NCBI RefSeq assembly: GCF_001905465.1
Contig: NZ_LISX01000002.1
Location: 743,425-807,424, forward strand
DNA length: 64,000 nt
Direction: 5' to 3'
From: Kitasatospora sp. CB01950
GTDB taxonomy: Bacteria; Actinomycetota; Actinomycetes; Streptomycetales; Streptomycetaceae
Shown piece after piece: positions 33,422-42,416 of the stretch. How positions within the stretch are numbered: the stretch's first letter is position 1; each line of letters begins with the position of its first letter. The notes beneath the pieces were generated by a model. The model worked only from the letters and a program-made list of their open reading frames with translations, did not search any database and was not told the DNA's origin. The translations under genes were made by a program, and so were the position numbers.

Positions 33422-35065
33422 ATGGTGCATGCACGGGCCGGGCAGCCGGCGCAGCCGCAGGACCTGATCGACGTCGCTCGCCTGGTGACGGCCTACTACG
33501 CCTTGCACCCGGACCCGGCGGAGGTCGGGCAGCGGGTGGCGTTCGGCACGTCCGGCCACCGGGGTTCCTCGGTGAAGTCGGCGTTCAACGAGGACCACAT
33601 CGCGGCGACGGCGCAGGCGATCTGCGACTACCGGGCCGAACAGGGCACCACGGGGCCGCTGTTCCTCGGCATCGACACGCACGCGCTGTCCGAGCCGGCC
33701 CGGGCGACGACCCTGGAGGTGCTGGCGGCGAACGGCGTGACGGTGCTGCTGGACACCGCGGACGGCTACACGCCGACGCCCGCCGTCTCGCACGCCGTGC
33801 TGGCGCACAACCGCACGCTGCCCGCGGCGCTCGCGGACGGCATCGTGGTGACGCCCTCGCACAACCCGCCCGCCGACGGCGGGTTCAAGTACAACCCGCC
33901 GCACGGCGGCCCGGCGGACTCCACGGCCACCGGCCGGATCGAGCGGCGCGCCAACGAGCTGCTGGCGGGCGGGTTGAAGGAGGTCCGCCGGATTCCGTAC
34001 GCGCGGGCGCTGGCGGCCGACACCACCGGCCGCTACGACTTCCTGGGCCGGTACGTGGACGACCTGCCGGCGGTGCTGGACCTGGACGCGGTGCGGACGG
34101 CGGGGGTGCGGATCGGCGCGGACCCGCTGGGCGGCGCGTCCGTCGCCTACTGGGGGCGGATCGCCGAGACGCACCGGCTGGACCTGACGGTGGTCAACCC
34201 GCTGACCGATCCGACCTGGCGGTTCATGACGCTGGACTGGGACGGGAAGATCCGGATGGACTGCTCCTCCCCGTACGCGATGGCCTCGCTGATCGAGCAG
34301 CGGGCGGCGTTCACGCTGGCCACCGGCAACGACGCGGACGCCGACCGGCACGGCATCGTCACGCCCGACGGCGGGCTGATGAACCCCAACCACTACCTGG
34401 CCGTCGCCATCGACTACCTGTACCGCAACCGGGAGGGCTGGCCGGCGGCGGCCGCGGTCGGCAAGACGCTGGTGTCCTCCTCGATGATCGACCGGGTGGC
34501 GGCGGGGCTGGGCCGGGAGCTGCTCGAAGTCCCGGTCGGCTTCAAGTGGTTCGTGGACGGGCTGCTGAACGGGACGGTGGCGTTCGGCGGCGAGGAGTCC
34601 GCCGGGGCGTCGTTCCTGCGCCGCAACGGCACGCCGTGGAGCACCGACAAGGACGGCATCCTGCTGGCGCTGCTGGCCTCCGAGATCACCGCCGTCACCG
34701 GCCGCACCCCGTCTGAGCACTACCGCGACCTGACGGCCCGGCACGGCGACCCGGTGTACGCCCGGGTGGACGCCCCCGCGAACCGTGAGCAGAAGGCCGC
34801 CCTCGCGGCGCTGGACGCCTCCCGGGTGACGGCCTCCGAGCTGGCGGGCGAGCGGATCACCGCCGTGCTGACCGAGGCGCCGGGCAACGGCGCGGCGATC
34901 GGCGGGCTCAAGGTCTGCACCGAGAACGCCTGGTTCGCGGCCCGGCCGTCCGGCACCGAGGACGTGTACAAGATCTACGCGGAGAGCTTCCTCGGCGCCG
35001 ACCACCTGGCGCGGGTGCAGGACGAGGCCCGCGGCCTGGTCGGCGAGGTGCTGGAGCAGGCCTGA
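33422..35065 (+). CDS. pgm: Phosphoglucomutase (alpha-D-glucose-phosphate specific)
   Basis: Interconverts glucose-1-phosphate and glucose-6-phosphate through a phosphoserine, 547 residues. Active Ser is S146 in VVTPSHNPP, Mg ligands are D304, D306 and D308 in GNDADADRH, the sugar-binding loop [10 protein letters not shown] occurs near 400 and the phosphate-binding loop [10 protein letters not shown] near the C-terminus. ATG at 33422 follows GAGGAGAG. The gene follows the LysR-domain gene by 95 bp and ends in a perfect 48-bp palindrome. Confidence 0.95.
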   Translation: MVHARAGQPAQPQDLIDVARLVTAYYALHPDPAEVGQRVAFGTSGHRGSSVKSAFNEDHIAATAQAICDYRAEQGTTGPLFLGIDTHALSEPARATTLEVLAANGVTVLLDTADGYTPTPAVSHAVLAHNRTLPAALADGIVVTPSHNPPADGGFKYNPPHGGPADSTATGRIERRANELLAGGLKEVRRIPYARALAADTTGRYDFLGRYVDDLPAVLDLDAVRTAGVRIGADPLGGASVAYWGRIAETHRLDLTVVNPLTDPTWRFMTLDWDGKIRMDCSSPYAMASLIEQRAAFTLATGNDADADRHGIVTPDGGLMNPNHYLAVAIDYLYRNREGWPAAAAVGKTLVSSSMIDRVAAGLGRELLEVPVGFKWFVDGLLNGTVAFGGEESAGASFLRRNGTPWSTDKDGILLALLASEITAVTGRTPSEHYRDLTARHGDPVYARVDAPANREQKAALAALDASRVTASELAGERITAVLTEAPGNGAAIGGLKVCTENAWFAARPSGTEDVYKIYAESFLGADHLARVQDEARGLVGEVLEQA

Positions 35066-35113
35066 CCGCGTGCGGAGGGCCCGCCGGGCGCCCGGCGGGC
35101 CCTCCGCACGCGG
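35066..35113. terminator. 48-bp perfect palindrome between pgm and the TPR gene
   Basis: Left arm 35066-35089 (CCGCGTGCGGAGGGCCCGCC plus GGGC) and right arm 35090-35113 are exact reverse complements with no loop. It lies between convergent genes, starting at the first base after the pgm stop codon, and is expected to work as a bidirectional terminator. Confidence 0.8.
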
Positions 35114-35150
35114 CGGTCAGTACTGGCGGTCAGTGCCGGCGGTCAGTGCT
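35112..35150. repeat. 13-bp tandem repeat, three units, at the TPR gene 3' end
   Basis: GGCGGTCAGTACT, GGCGGTCAGTGCC and GGCGGTCAGTGCT (35112-35124, 35125-35137, 35138-35150). The TPR gene stop codon lies in the third unit. Confidence 0.85.
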
Positions 35151-38103
35151 GGCGGCGCAGGTGGGCGTGCAGGTCGGTGAGGTGGTCGGCGACCTGCGGC
35201 TCGCCGATCTCGCGGCACCAGGCGGCGGCCTGCTCCAGCCGGGTCAGCGCCTCCTGGGTGCGGCCGAGGCGGTTGCCTTCGAGCAGCGCGGCCCAGCGGA
35301 TGGACTCGGCGCGGGCCCGGTTGCCGTCGGCGCCGTGGGCGGCGAACGCGGCGATGGCGAGTTCGATCTCGACGAGGGCCTCCTCGGGGGCGCCGACCTC
35401 GGCGAGGGTGCGGGCCCGGGTGTCGTGCAGGGTGCCCTCGACGCAGCCGAGGGAGACCTCCAGGCCGTCGCGCTCCGCGTCGGCGACGATCCGGGCGGCC
35501 TCGTCGAGTCGGGCGAGCGCCTGGTCGCGGCCGTCCTTGCCGCGCGCGCCGGCGGTGAGTCGGGCGAGGCGCAGCAGCATGTCGACGGCGGCGTCGGGGT
35601 GCGGCGCGGCGCGGTGACTGTCGAGGGCGCGCTGTCGGGCGAGTTCGGCGGCGGGCCACTGGTCGGCGCGGGCCAGGGCGACGGCGGCGTCGCAGGCGAC
35701 CAGGGTGTGCACCTCCCGGTTGTGGTCCCAGCCGGCGGCGAGGTCGGCGACGTGCAGGAACTCCTCGGCGCTGGCGCGGTGTTCGCCGAGTTCGCGCAGC
35801 GAGCGGGCCAGCGTGAGGCGGATCTGGGCCTGTTCGGTGGGGGCGAGGTCGGCGAACGCGGCCTCCAGGCGGACGGCTTCCAGGACGGCGGCGGCGTCGG
35901 CGTACCGGTCGGCCGTCGCGAGGACCTGGCCGAGTCGGCCGCGGGCGGTGGCGGCCTCGTCGGCCTGTCCGGCGTGGTCGTGGCGGGCTGCGGCGTCGGT
36001 GAACGCCCTTACGGCGGCGTCGAGTTCGCCGCGGGCGAGGTGGATGCGGGCGACCAGGTTCTGCAGCCGGGCGGGGGCGGCGGTGCGGTCGCCGTGCTGG
36101 GCGGCGATCGCCAGCGCCCGGTGGGCGAGTTCCTCGGCGCGCTCCAACTCCTGCTGTTCCATGGCGAATTCGGCCTGCCAGCCGTACACGGCGACCAGCT
36201 TCCAGGGCAGTTCGGCGGCCTCGATGCGGCGTTCGGCCTGCCGGATCATCTCGGCCGCGTCGTCCCGGCGGCCGGCCACGAAGTAGGCGCGGGCGAGGAG
36301 TTGGTCGGCGTTGATCTCGGCCGCTGGGTCGTCCTGGCGCTGCGCCTCCTCACGCAGGCGGGCGACGGCGGCTTCCAGGCGGGTGACGTCGCGCGGCTCA
36401 GGACGGTCGTGGTCGTGGTCGCCGTCGTGGTCGTGGTCGCCGTCGTGGTCGTGGTCGCCGTCGTGGTCGTGCGGGTCGGTGCCGGACAGGTCCAGGTGGA
36501 ACGCGGCGACGGCGCGCGCGTGCAGCACGGTGAGCAGCGCGTCGCCGGCCCGGGCCGCACCGGCCGCGAGCAGTTCGCGCACCTGCCGTTCGTGCTCGTC
36601 GAGTTCGGCCGTCGGGTCGGTGTCCCGTTCGGGGATGGCGGCGGCGAGGGCGCGGCAGCCGATCGCCCGGGCGGGGTGGTCGGCCTGCTCGTAGTGGTCG
36701 GCGGCCTCGGTGAGGTGGGCGACCAGTTCCTCGTCGGGCAGGCCGTCCTTGCGGGAGCGCTGTTCGGCGAGTTCGGCCCGCAGCAGGACGAGCGGCTCGA
36801 GGTCGGGGTCGTCGGGGTGCTGGTAGCCGTCGGCGGTGACGAGGGCGTCGATGCGCCGCCACAGGGCGACCGCCTCGGGGTGCCACCGGTCGTGCAACTC
36901 GCGGGCGCGGGCGACGAGTTCGGTGACGGTCTCGGGGGTGTCGGCGGCGGCCCGGTCGGCCGGGCGGGCCGGGGCGGGGGCGGGCGCGGGGGCGGGGGTG
37001 GCGGCGCGCAGGCCGAGGGCGAGCGGTTCGGCGAACAGCGGTGCGCGGCCGAGGCGTTCGCGGCGGGCGTCGCCGACGGCGGTGGTGCCGTTGCGGGCGT
37101 CGAAGCGGGCGGCGAGTGCGTCGCCCTCGGCGGTGAGTTCGGCGAGCAGTTCGGCGGCGGTGTGCCGGGTGCCGGGCGGGCCGGCCACCGGGACGTCGCC
37201 GTGGCCGGTGGCGTTCAGCCGGGCGAGCAACTGCTGGGCGCCGGTGAGGAAGTGCAGGCGGGCCAGCGGGTCGCCGTGCTGGTCGAACAGGTCGCGGTTG
37301 TCGGCGAGGATCTCCAGGCCGCGCGGTTCGTTGCCGGTGAGGGCGCAGAACTCGAGGTGCAGGCCGATCTCCTCGGCGGCGCGGGAGCGGCCGCGGGCCC
37401 ACCGGTAGCCGGTGAGGTGGGCGGAGCGGGCGTCGTCGGCGCGGCCGGCGCGCAGCAGCGGCAGCAGTGCGTGGGCGCGGCTGACGTGCGGTTCCTCGGC
37501 GCAGGAGTGTTCGCCGTCGAACACCGGCTGCCAGATCGCGAGCGCCCGGTCGTCGTCGCCGAGCCGGACGAAGTGCCTGGCCTGGGCGCGCAGTTCGCAG
37601 GCCTGGCAGTCGCTGAACGCGGCGCGGGAGCGGGCGGCCCACAGGTCGAAGGCCTGCTCGACGTCGCGGCCGGTGAGCGCGGCGAGGTGGTACTGCTCGC
37701 CGTAGTAGGGCTGCAGGTCGTGGCCGGCGGTGCGGTAGTGCTCACGCAGTTCGCCGTGCCAGCGGCGGACGGCCTCCAGCGGGACGTCGGGGACGCTGCG
37801 CAGGGCGTGCGCGACCCACTTGTAGCGCCAGTCGGTGGCGCGCTCGGCCCAGCCGTCGAAGGCGTCGGGGTGCTTGCTGCGCAGGGTGGCGATCCGGGCG
37901 AACACGACCGGGAGCTTGCGCCGTTCGGCATCGTTCTCGTAGGCCTCCATCAGGTCGAGGAGGGCGTAGGCGAGCAGCTCGTGGTCGTCGAACTGCTCGG
38001 CGGCGTCGACGAGTTCCTCGGCGGTGACGGTGCGCCGGCGGCCGTGGGGCTGTTCGTCGTTGGCGCGCAGGGCGGCGCGGACGGCGTCGATGGTGTCGAG
38101 CAT
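35143..38103 (-). CDS. Large tetratricopeptide-repeat protein with His/Asp tract
   Basis: A 986-residue, almost wholly alpha-helical protein. Helical repeats of TPR type fill about 10-300 and 400-980 (for example ELERAEELAHRALAIAAQHG and LEQAAAWCREIGEPQVADHL). An Ala/Pro linker lies near 370-385 and a His/Asp tract (DHDGDHDHDGDHDHDG) near 544-567. There is no enzymatic motif. Its ATG at 38103 overlaps the HSP90 stop codon by one base (TGATG), so synthesis is coupled to the HSP90-family protein. TPR domains commonly act as HSP90 co-chaperones, but the bacterial MEEVD tail is absent here, so a partner role is inferred only from coupling. Confidence 0.8.
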   Translation of the reverse strand: MLDTIDAVRAALRANDEQPHGRRRTVTAEELVDAAEQFDDHELLAYALLDLMEAYENDAERRKLPVVFARIATLRSKHPDAFDGWAERATDWRYKWVAHALRSVPDVPLEAVRRWHGELREHYRTAGHDLQPYYGEQYHLAALTGRDVEQAFDLWAARSRAAFSDCQACELRAQARHFVRLGDDDRALAIWQPVFDGEHSCAEEPHVSRAHALLPLLRAGRADDARSAHLTGYRWARGRSRAAEEIGLHLEFCALTGNEPRGLEILADNRDLFDQHGDPLARLHFLTGAQQLLARLNATGHGDVPVAGPPGTRHTAAELLAELTAEGDALAARFDARNGTTAVGDARRERLGRAPLFAEPLALGLRAATPAPAPAPAPARPADRAAADTPETVTELVARARELHDRWHPEAVALWRRIDALVTADGYQHPDDPDLEPLVLLRAELAEQRSRKDGLPDEELVAHLTEAADHYEQADHPARAIGCRALAAAIPERDTDPTAELDEHERQVRELLAAGAARAGDALLTVLHARAVAAFHLDLSGTDPHDHDGDHDHDGDHDHDGDHDHDRPEPRDVTRLEAAVARLREEAQRQDDPAAEINADQLLARAYFVAGRRDDAAEMIRQAERRIEAAELPWKLVAVYGWQAEFAMEQQELERAEELAHRALAIAAQHGDRTAAPARLQNLVARIHLARGELDAAVRAFTDAAARHDHAGQADEAATARGRLGQVLATADRYADAAAVLEAVRLEAAFADLAPTEQAQIRLTLARSLRELGEHRASAEEFLHVADLAAGWDHNREVHTLVACDAAVALARADQWPAAELARQRALDSHRAAPHPDAAVDMLLRLARLTAGARGKDGRDQALARLDEAARIVADAERDGLEVSLGCVEGTLHDTRARTLAEVGAPEEALVEIELAIAAFAAHGADGNRARAESIRWAALLEGNRLGRTQEALTRLEQAAAWCREIGEPQVADHLTDLHAHLRRQH
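36403..36474. repeat. 18-bp tandem repeat encoding His-Asp units
   Basis: Units of GCCGTCGTGGTCGTGGTC at 36421-36438 and 36439-36456, with altered copies at 36403-36420 and 36457-36474. They are in frame and encode (DHDHDG)n on the minus strand. Confidence 0.9.
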
Positions 38104-39959
38104 CACGGCTCCCGGTGCGGCGTGGTGGGCTCGTGGCCGAGCATGGCGTGGTCGAGCAGGGCGAGGAACGAGCGGTTCAGCAGGGCGGATTCGCCGGCCT
38201 TCAGCGGCCGCCGGGTGAGCAGCAGGGCCTGGCCGTAGAGCGCTTCCACGGTGGTGGTGGCGAGGTCGGGGTGCCGGATGGCGGCGGCGCGGCGGACCAG
38301 CGGGTTGAGGTGGTTGAGGACGAGTTGGGCGCGGGGCGCGGAGCTGCCCAGCGAGCCGAGGATGTCGGCCCACAACCCGTCGGCCTGGTCGGCGAGTTGG
38401 CTGCGGGTGCGTTCGTGCCGGGCTTCCCGGTCGTCGAGCAGCAGGGCGGGGGCGCTGCTGGGGTGGAAGGTGCGCAGCGCGACGTCGCAGTCGAACCGGC
38501 CGAGGACGTCGCGGGCGGCGGCGAGGAAGGCGGCGGCGGCGAGTTCGGTGGCGGGGTCGACGTTGTCGAGGTGCGCGGTGACGGTGGCCGGGTCGAGGTC
38601 GGCGACGGTGGCGCCGGGGCGGATCTCGGGCAGCCGGTGGACCAGGTCGCGGTCGTAGGTGTAGCCGCCGTTGACGACGCCGAGGCCGGCCGCGCCGGCG
38701 ATCGGGGCGACCTGGCGGAACTCCTCGACGGTGCGGGTGACCAGGATGACGGGGTGGGCGCGGGCGAACTCGTCGAGGGTGACGTTGCCGTCGGTGGTCT
38801 CGAACGGCAGCCACGGCAGCAGCATCTTCAGCAGCTGGTCGTCGTGCCGGGCGAGCGACTTGACGGCGAGGTGGTGGATGGACAGGAAGCGGTGCAGCAG
38901 CGCCGGGTCGCTGGCGGACAGGCCGGTCAGCCAGTCGCGGATGCGCAGGCCGAGGGCGTCGCGGACGGCGGCGAGGGTCTCGTCGGCGTACAGCGCCTCG
39001 CGGGAGGCGGTGGGGCGCAGGCGTTCGGCGTCGACCACGCAGCGCACGAAGAACGCCCAGTCGGGGAGCAGTTCGTCGGCCTGGTCGGAGAGCAGCATGC
39101 CCTTGAGGTGGACGTGGTGGCCGGCCCGGCGGGACGGCGGGACGGCGTCGGGCAGCACGTAGGCGACGCCGCTGAGGCCGACCAGCGGCAGGTCGAGGTC
39201 GATGACGTCGAGCGGGGTGAAGTCGAAGGTGTCGCGGCAGTGCGCGGTGAGCGCCTCGCGGCGGGCCGCGGGGGTGTCGTGGCGGCGGGCCCACGGGGTG
39301 GGGGTCTCGCTGATCCGGGTGGAGCGGCCGGCCGCGTCGACGACCGCCACTTCGTGGCGCAGCAGGCTGCCGTAGTGGCGGGCGAGTTCGGTGACCCGGC
39401 GGGTGGAGGTCCACTCCTCGGCGTCGGCGCGCGGGGTGAGGGTGACGGTGGTGCCGGGCTCGGGGCGGGCGGAGCCGGGCAGGGTGGTGATGGTGTAGCG
39501 GCCGTCGGAGCGGCCGCGCCATTCGATCACCGGGGCGTCGGGGGTGCGGGCGGAGCGGGTGCGGACGGTGATCTCGTCGGCGACCACGAAGCAGGCCAGC
39601 AGGCCGATGCCGAACTGGCCGATGAACTCGGCGCGGGCGTCCGCGAGTTGGCCGGCGTCCAGGGCGCCGTCGGGGGTGCGCTTGGAGCTGCGGCCGATGG
39701 TGGCGAGGAAGGTGTGCACGTCGGCTTCGGTGAGGCCGACGCCGGTGTCGGAGACCGAGAACTCGTCGCCGGTGGTGACGGTGATCGCGGCGGGCGCGGC
39801 CGGGTCGAGCTGCCGGCGGGCGGTGATCGCGTCGACCGCGTTCTGCAGCAGTTCGCGCAGGTAGACGCGCGGGCTGGAGTACAGGTGGTGGGAGAGCAGG
39901 TCGACCAGTCCGCGCAGGTCCACCTGGAAGGTGTGCGCGCTGGAGTCGTTCGGGGTCAC
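38103..39959 (-). CDS. HSP90-family ATPase (HtpG-like, divergent)
   Basis: A 618-residue protein with the GHKL ATPase fold: E36 and N40 (RELLQNAVDA), D71 (DTGVGL) and the lid glycines in GQFGIGLLACF near 114-124. The middle domain contains LKGMLLSDQADELLP and FVRCVVDAERLRPTASREAL. The C-terminal dimerisation part is more divergent than in HtpG. It is predicted to remodel client proteins in an ATP-dependent manner. GTG at 39959 (VTPNDSSAHTFQVDLRGL) starts 68 bp after the upstream gene. It sits in an operon-like block with two paralogues of unknown function and is coupled to the TPR gene. Confidence 0.87.
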   Translation of the reverse strand: MTPNDSSAHTFQVDLRGLVDLLSHHLYSSPRVYLRELLQNAVDAITARRQLDPAAPAAITVTTGDEFSVSDTGVGLTEADVHTFLATIGRSSKRTPDGALDAGQLADARAEFIGQFGIGLLACFVVADEITVRTRSARTPDAPVIEWRGRSDGRYTITTLPGSARPEPGTTVTLTPRADAEEWTSTRRVTELARHYGSLLRHEVAVVDAAGRSTRISETPTPWARRHDTPAARREALTAHCRDTFDFTPLDVIDLDLPLVGLSGVAYVLPDAVPPSRRAGHHVHLKGMLLSDQADELLPDWAFFVRCVVDAERLRPTASREALYADETLAAVRDALGLRIRDWLTGLSASDPALLHRFLSIHHLAVKSLARHDDQLLKMLLPWLPFETTDGNVTLDEFARAHPVILVTRTVEEFRQVAPIAGAAGLGVVNGGYTYDRDLVHRLPEIRPGATVADLDPATVTAHLDNVDPATELAAAAFLAAARDVLGRFDCDVALRTFHPSSAPALLLDDREARHERTRSQLADQADGLWADILGSLGSSAPRAQLVLNHLNPLVRRAAAIRHPDLATTTVEALYGQALLLTRRPLKAGESALLNRSFLALLDHAMLGHEPTTPHREP

Positions 39960-40027
39960 CGGGCGGGTCCTTCGCTTCGGGGTACGGGGGGTGCGGCCGG
40001 TCAGCGGCGCGGCGGTGGCGGTGCGGG

Positions 40028-40984
40028 CTACGCGGCGGCGTCGCGGCGGCGGGTGTAGACCGTCACCGGGTCGCCGAGGTAGCCCCACGGGGACTTGGTG
40101 ACGCGGCCGTCGAGTTCGGTGAACACCCGGTGCGCGGCCTGCCGTTCGCCGCACAGCGAGAACGCCATGGCGAAGGTGTTGTGCGCGCCGGCCCACGTCC
40201 GGCCGCGGACGGCGTCGGGGTGCCAGATGGAGCGTTCGGCGGCCTCGTGCAGGGAGCGGGCGACGGCGGGGCTGCACATGTAGCGGCTGTCCTCGCCGCG
40301 GTCGAGGGCGAGCCAGTGCTCGATGTGCGCGTAGGCGACGAGTTCGCCGAGCGGGCTGCCCTCGGGGGCGGCGAGCATCGACGCGCGGGCGAAGGCGTGC
40401 ATCTCCTCGTGCGAGCCGCCCCACTTGGCGCACAGCTGCTGCAGCCGCTGCCGGTGCGAGGCCGCGTGGTGCGGGTGGCGGCGGACGGCGGCCTCGAAGC
40501 GGCGGACGGCGGCCTCCTTCGGCACCGAGACGCCGCGCCCGGTGATCTGCAGGAAGTACCAGGGGCCGAGCCAGTCGGGCTGCCGCTCGGCGACCTCGAA
40601 CAGCTGCTCCTCGGCGCGTTCCAGCCGTTCGCCGAACACCTTCCACTGGTCGGCGCCGACGTACTTCGCCTGGGCGTTGCTGCGGGCCTCCCAGCCCCAG
40701 ACCAGCTGCCGGGCGCCGGCGACCAGCAGCGCGAGGTCGTCCTCGGGGTGCTGCTCGACGGCCTGCGCGAGCCACACCTGGGTGCCGCTCAGGTCGCTGA
40801 CGAGGTCGACCATGGTGACCAGGTCGGCCTGGTCGCGGGCCTGTTCCAGAACGGCCCGGACGCCCGGCCAGTCGCCGGCCGCACCGCGCTCGATCAGCAA
40901 CGCCAGCTCCGGATCGCCGAACGTCGGGTCGAGCGCGGGCCCGCCCTTGGCCCGTCGCCGTATCAGCCTGTCGAACAGCCCCAT
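40028..40984 (-). CDS. Uncharacterised helical protein, paralogue A of a tandem pair
   Basis: A 318-residue cytosolic helical protein beginning MGLFDRLIRRRAKGG, with FGDPELALLIERGAAGDWPG and the conserved central block RQRLQQLCAKWGGSHEEMHA followed by FARASMLAAPEGSPLGELVA. Repeat-like helices suggest a TPR-related scaffold. I do not recognise the family with confidence. Its ATG at 40984 follows AAGGGGACC. Paralogue B directly upstream shares roughly half its residues and a stretch of nearly identical DNA. It lies immediately upstream of the HSP90 gene, so a shared process is likely. Confidence 0.75.
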   Translation of the reverse strand: MGLFDRLIRRRAKGGPALDPTFGDPELALLIERGAAGDWPGVRAVLEQARDQADLVTMVDLVSDLSGTQVWLAQAVEQHPEDDLALLVAGARQLVWGWEARSNAQAKYVGADQWKVFGERLERAEEQLFEVAERQPDWLGPWYFLQITGRGVSVPKEAAVRRFEAAVRRHPHHAASHRQRLQQLCAKWGGSHEEMHAFARASMLAAPEGSPLGELVAYAHIEHWLALDRGEDSRYMCSPAVARSLHEAAERSIWHPDAVRGRTWAGAHNTFAMAFSLCGERQAAHRVFTELDGRVTKSPWGYLGDPVTVYTRRRDAAA

Positions 40985-41042
40985 CCCGATGGTCCCCTTG
41001 TGCCGTGCCGATCCGTCCGGGGCAGCCGCGCGGCCTCCCCGG

Positions 41043-41063
41043 ACGGAGATTCCTATCACGTCC
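41043..41063 (-). promoter_or_regulatory. Conserved upstream box, copy A
   Basis: The plus strand reads GACGGAGATTCCTATCACGT followed by C. All but two of 21 bases match the box upstream of paralogue B, at almost the same distance (59 versus 56 nt) from the start codon. It is a probable promoter or operator shared by the two genes. Confidence 0.5.
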
Positions 41064-41152
41064 GTACGACTGGTGTGCGAATCAATTCCGCATGCCGGGC
41101 AGACGCGGCGTCACGGCGTCGCGGCGTCGCGACGTCGGTGCCTGTGCCGCCG

Positions 41153-42127
41153 TCAGGCGGCGCACACGGCGCGGATGTGACGGAAGGCGGCCACCGGGTC
41201 GTCCCCGAGCTGGTCCCACGGGCTTTCGCAGACGGCGTCGCCGATCTCCTGGAAGACCAGGTTCGCCGCGTACGGCTGCCTGGCCAGGTGGAAGGCCGCC
41301 GCGAAGGTGTTGAAGGCCTGCGGCCAGTCCCTGCCGCGCACGAAGTCGGGGTGCCGGATCGAGCGGTCGGCGGCCTCGTGGAGGGAGTCCCGGACCTGCG
41401 GCCCGTTCATGTACACGACGTCGTCGCCGGAGGCCAGCGACATCCAGTGCTCGATGTGGGCGAGGGCGACCAGCTCCCCGAGCGGGCTGCCCTCGGGGGC
41501 GGCGAGCATCGACGCGCGGGCGAAGGCGTGCATCTCCTCGTGCGAACCGGACCACTTGGCGCACAGCTGCTGCAGCCGCTGCCGGTGCGAGGCGAGGTGG
41601 CCGGGGCTGCGGCGCAGCGCCGCGTCGAAGCGGTACCGGGCGGCGCTCCGGCCGACCGACCCGCCGCGGCCGCTCATCTGCAAGTAGAGCCAGGGGCCGA
41701 GCAGTTCGGGGTCCCGTTCGGCCGCCTCGAACAGCAGCTCCTCGCCGGTCGCGAGCCGTTCGTGGAAGGTCTTCCACTGCGCCTCGGTGACGTGCTGGGC
41801 GCGGGCCGCGGTACGGGCCTCCCAGCCCCAGCGGATGTGCCGGGCGCCGTGCGCGAGCAGGGTGACCGGGTCGCCGGGGTCGGCGTCGAGGGCCGGGCCG
41901 AGCCAGCTCTCGCTGCCGGTGACGTCGGCGAGCAGGCCGATCATCAGCGCCAGGTCGTCCTGGTCGACGGCCCGGTCCAGGACGGCGCGGACGCCGGGCC
42001 AGTCGCCGGCGGCGGCCTGCTTCAGCAGCAGCGTCAGCTCGGGGTCGCCGTACGCCGGGTCGACGGTGAGGCCGGGCGCACCGCCTCCGGTGTTCCGGCG
42101 GCGCGCCAGCCGCGCGAACAGTGCCAT
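41153..42127 (-). CDS. Uncharacterised helical protein, paralogue B of a tandem pair
   Basis: A 324-residue paralogue of the downstream gene: MALFARLARRRNTGGG, YGDPELTLLLKQAAAGDWPG, and the shared core RQRLQQLCAKWSGSHEEMHA. No catalytic motif is visible. The DNA for the shared core is 113 of 116 bases identical between copies (41478-41593 against 40347-40462), far above the rest of the genes, pointing to recent gene conversion or strong constraint. ATG at 42127 follows GAGGAGGACCC. It has its own promoter-like box at 42183-42203. Confidence 0.75.
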   Translation of the reverse strand: MALFARLARRRNTGGGAPGLTVDPAYGDPELTLLLKQAAAGDWPGVRAVLDRAVDQDDLALMIGLLADVTGSESWLGPALDADPGDPVTLLAHGARHIRWGWEARTAARAQHVTEAQWKTFHERLATGEELLFEAAERDPELLGPWLYLQMSGRGGSVGRSAARYRFDAALRRSPGHLASHRQRLQQLCAKWSGSHEEMHAFARASMLAAPEGSPLGELVALAHIEHWMSLASGDDVVYMNGPQVRDSLHEAADRSIRHPDFVRGRDWPQAFNTFAAAFHLARQPYAANLVFQEIGDAVCESPWDQLGDDPVAAFRHIRAVCAA

Positions 42128-42182
42128 GCCCGGGTCCTCCTCAGTGCCGTCGTCCTCGCGGGCGGCTTGCAGCGGCCCCGCA

Positions 42183-42203
42183 GACGGATGTTCCTATCAC
42201 GTC
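42183..42203 (-). promoter_or_regulatory. Conserved upstream box, copy B
   Basis: The plus strand reads GACGGATGTTCCTATCACGT followed by C, pairing with copy A at 41043-41063. The rest of the 289-bp gap 42128-42416 shows no gene. Confidence 0.5.
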
Positions 42204-42416
42204 ACCGCGACGGGCGGGCACGCCGTGTCGCGGACCGGTCGCTCCCGAAGATCCGGTGTGCGAGGCCGACGAGCGGGGCGGTGACGGCGTGCTGACGGCG
42301 CTCGGCGTGCCGGTGGACGGCGTACAGCGCGTGCACGCCGTCCAGCGCAGCGGTTCGGGCTCCGCGCCGTACTCCGTCCCGGGCGACGCACGACGGGCGA
42401 CTCGGCGGCGTGCCGA

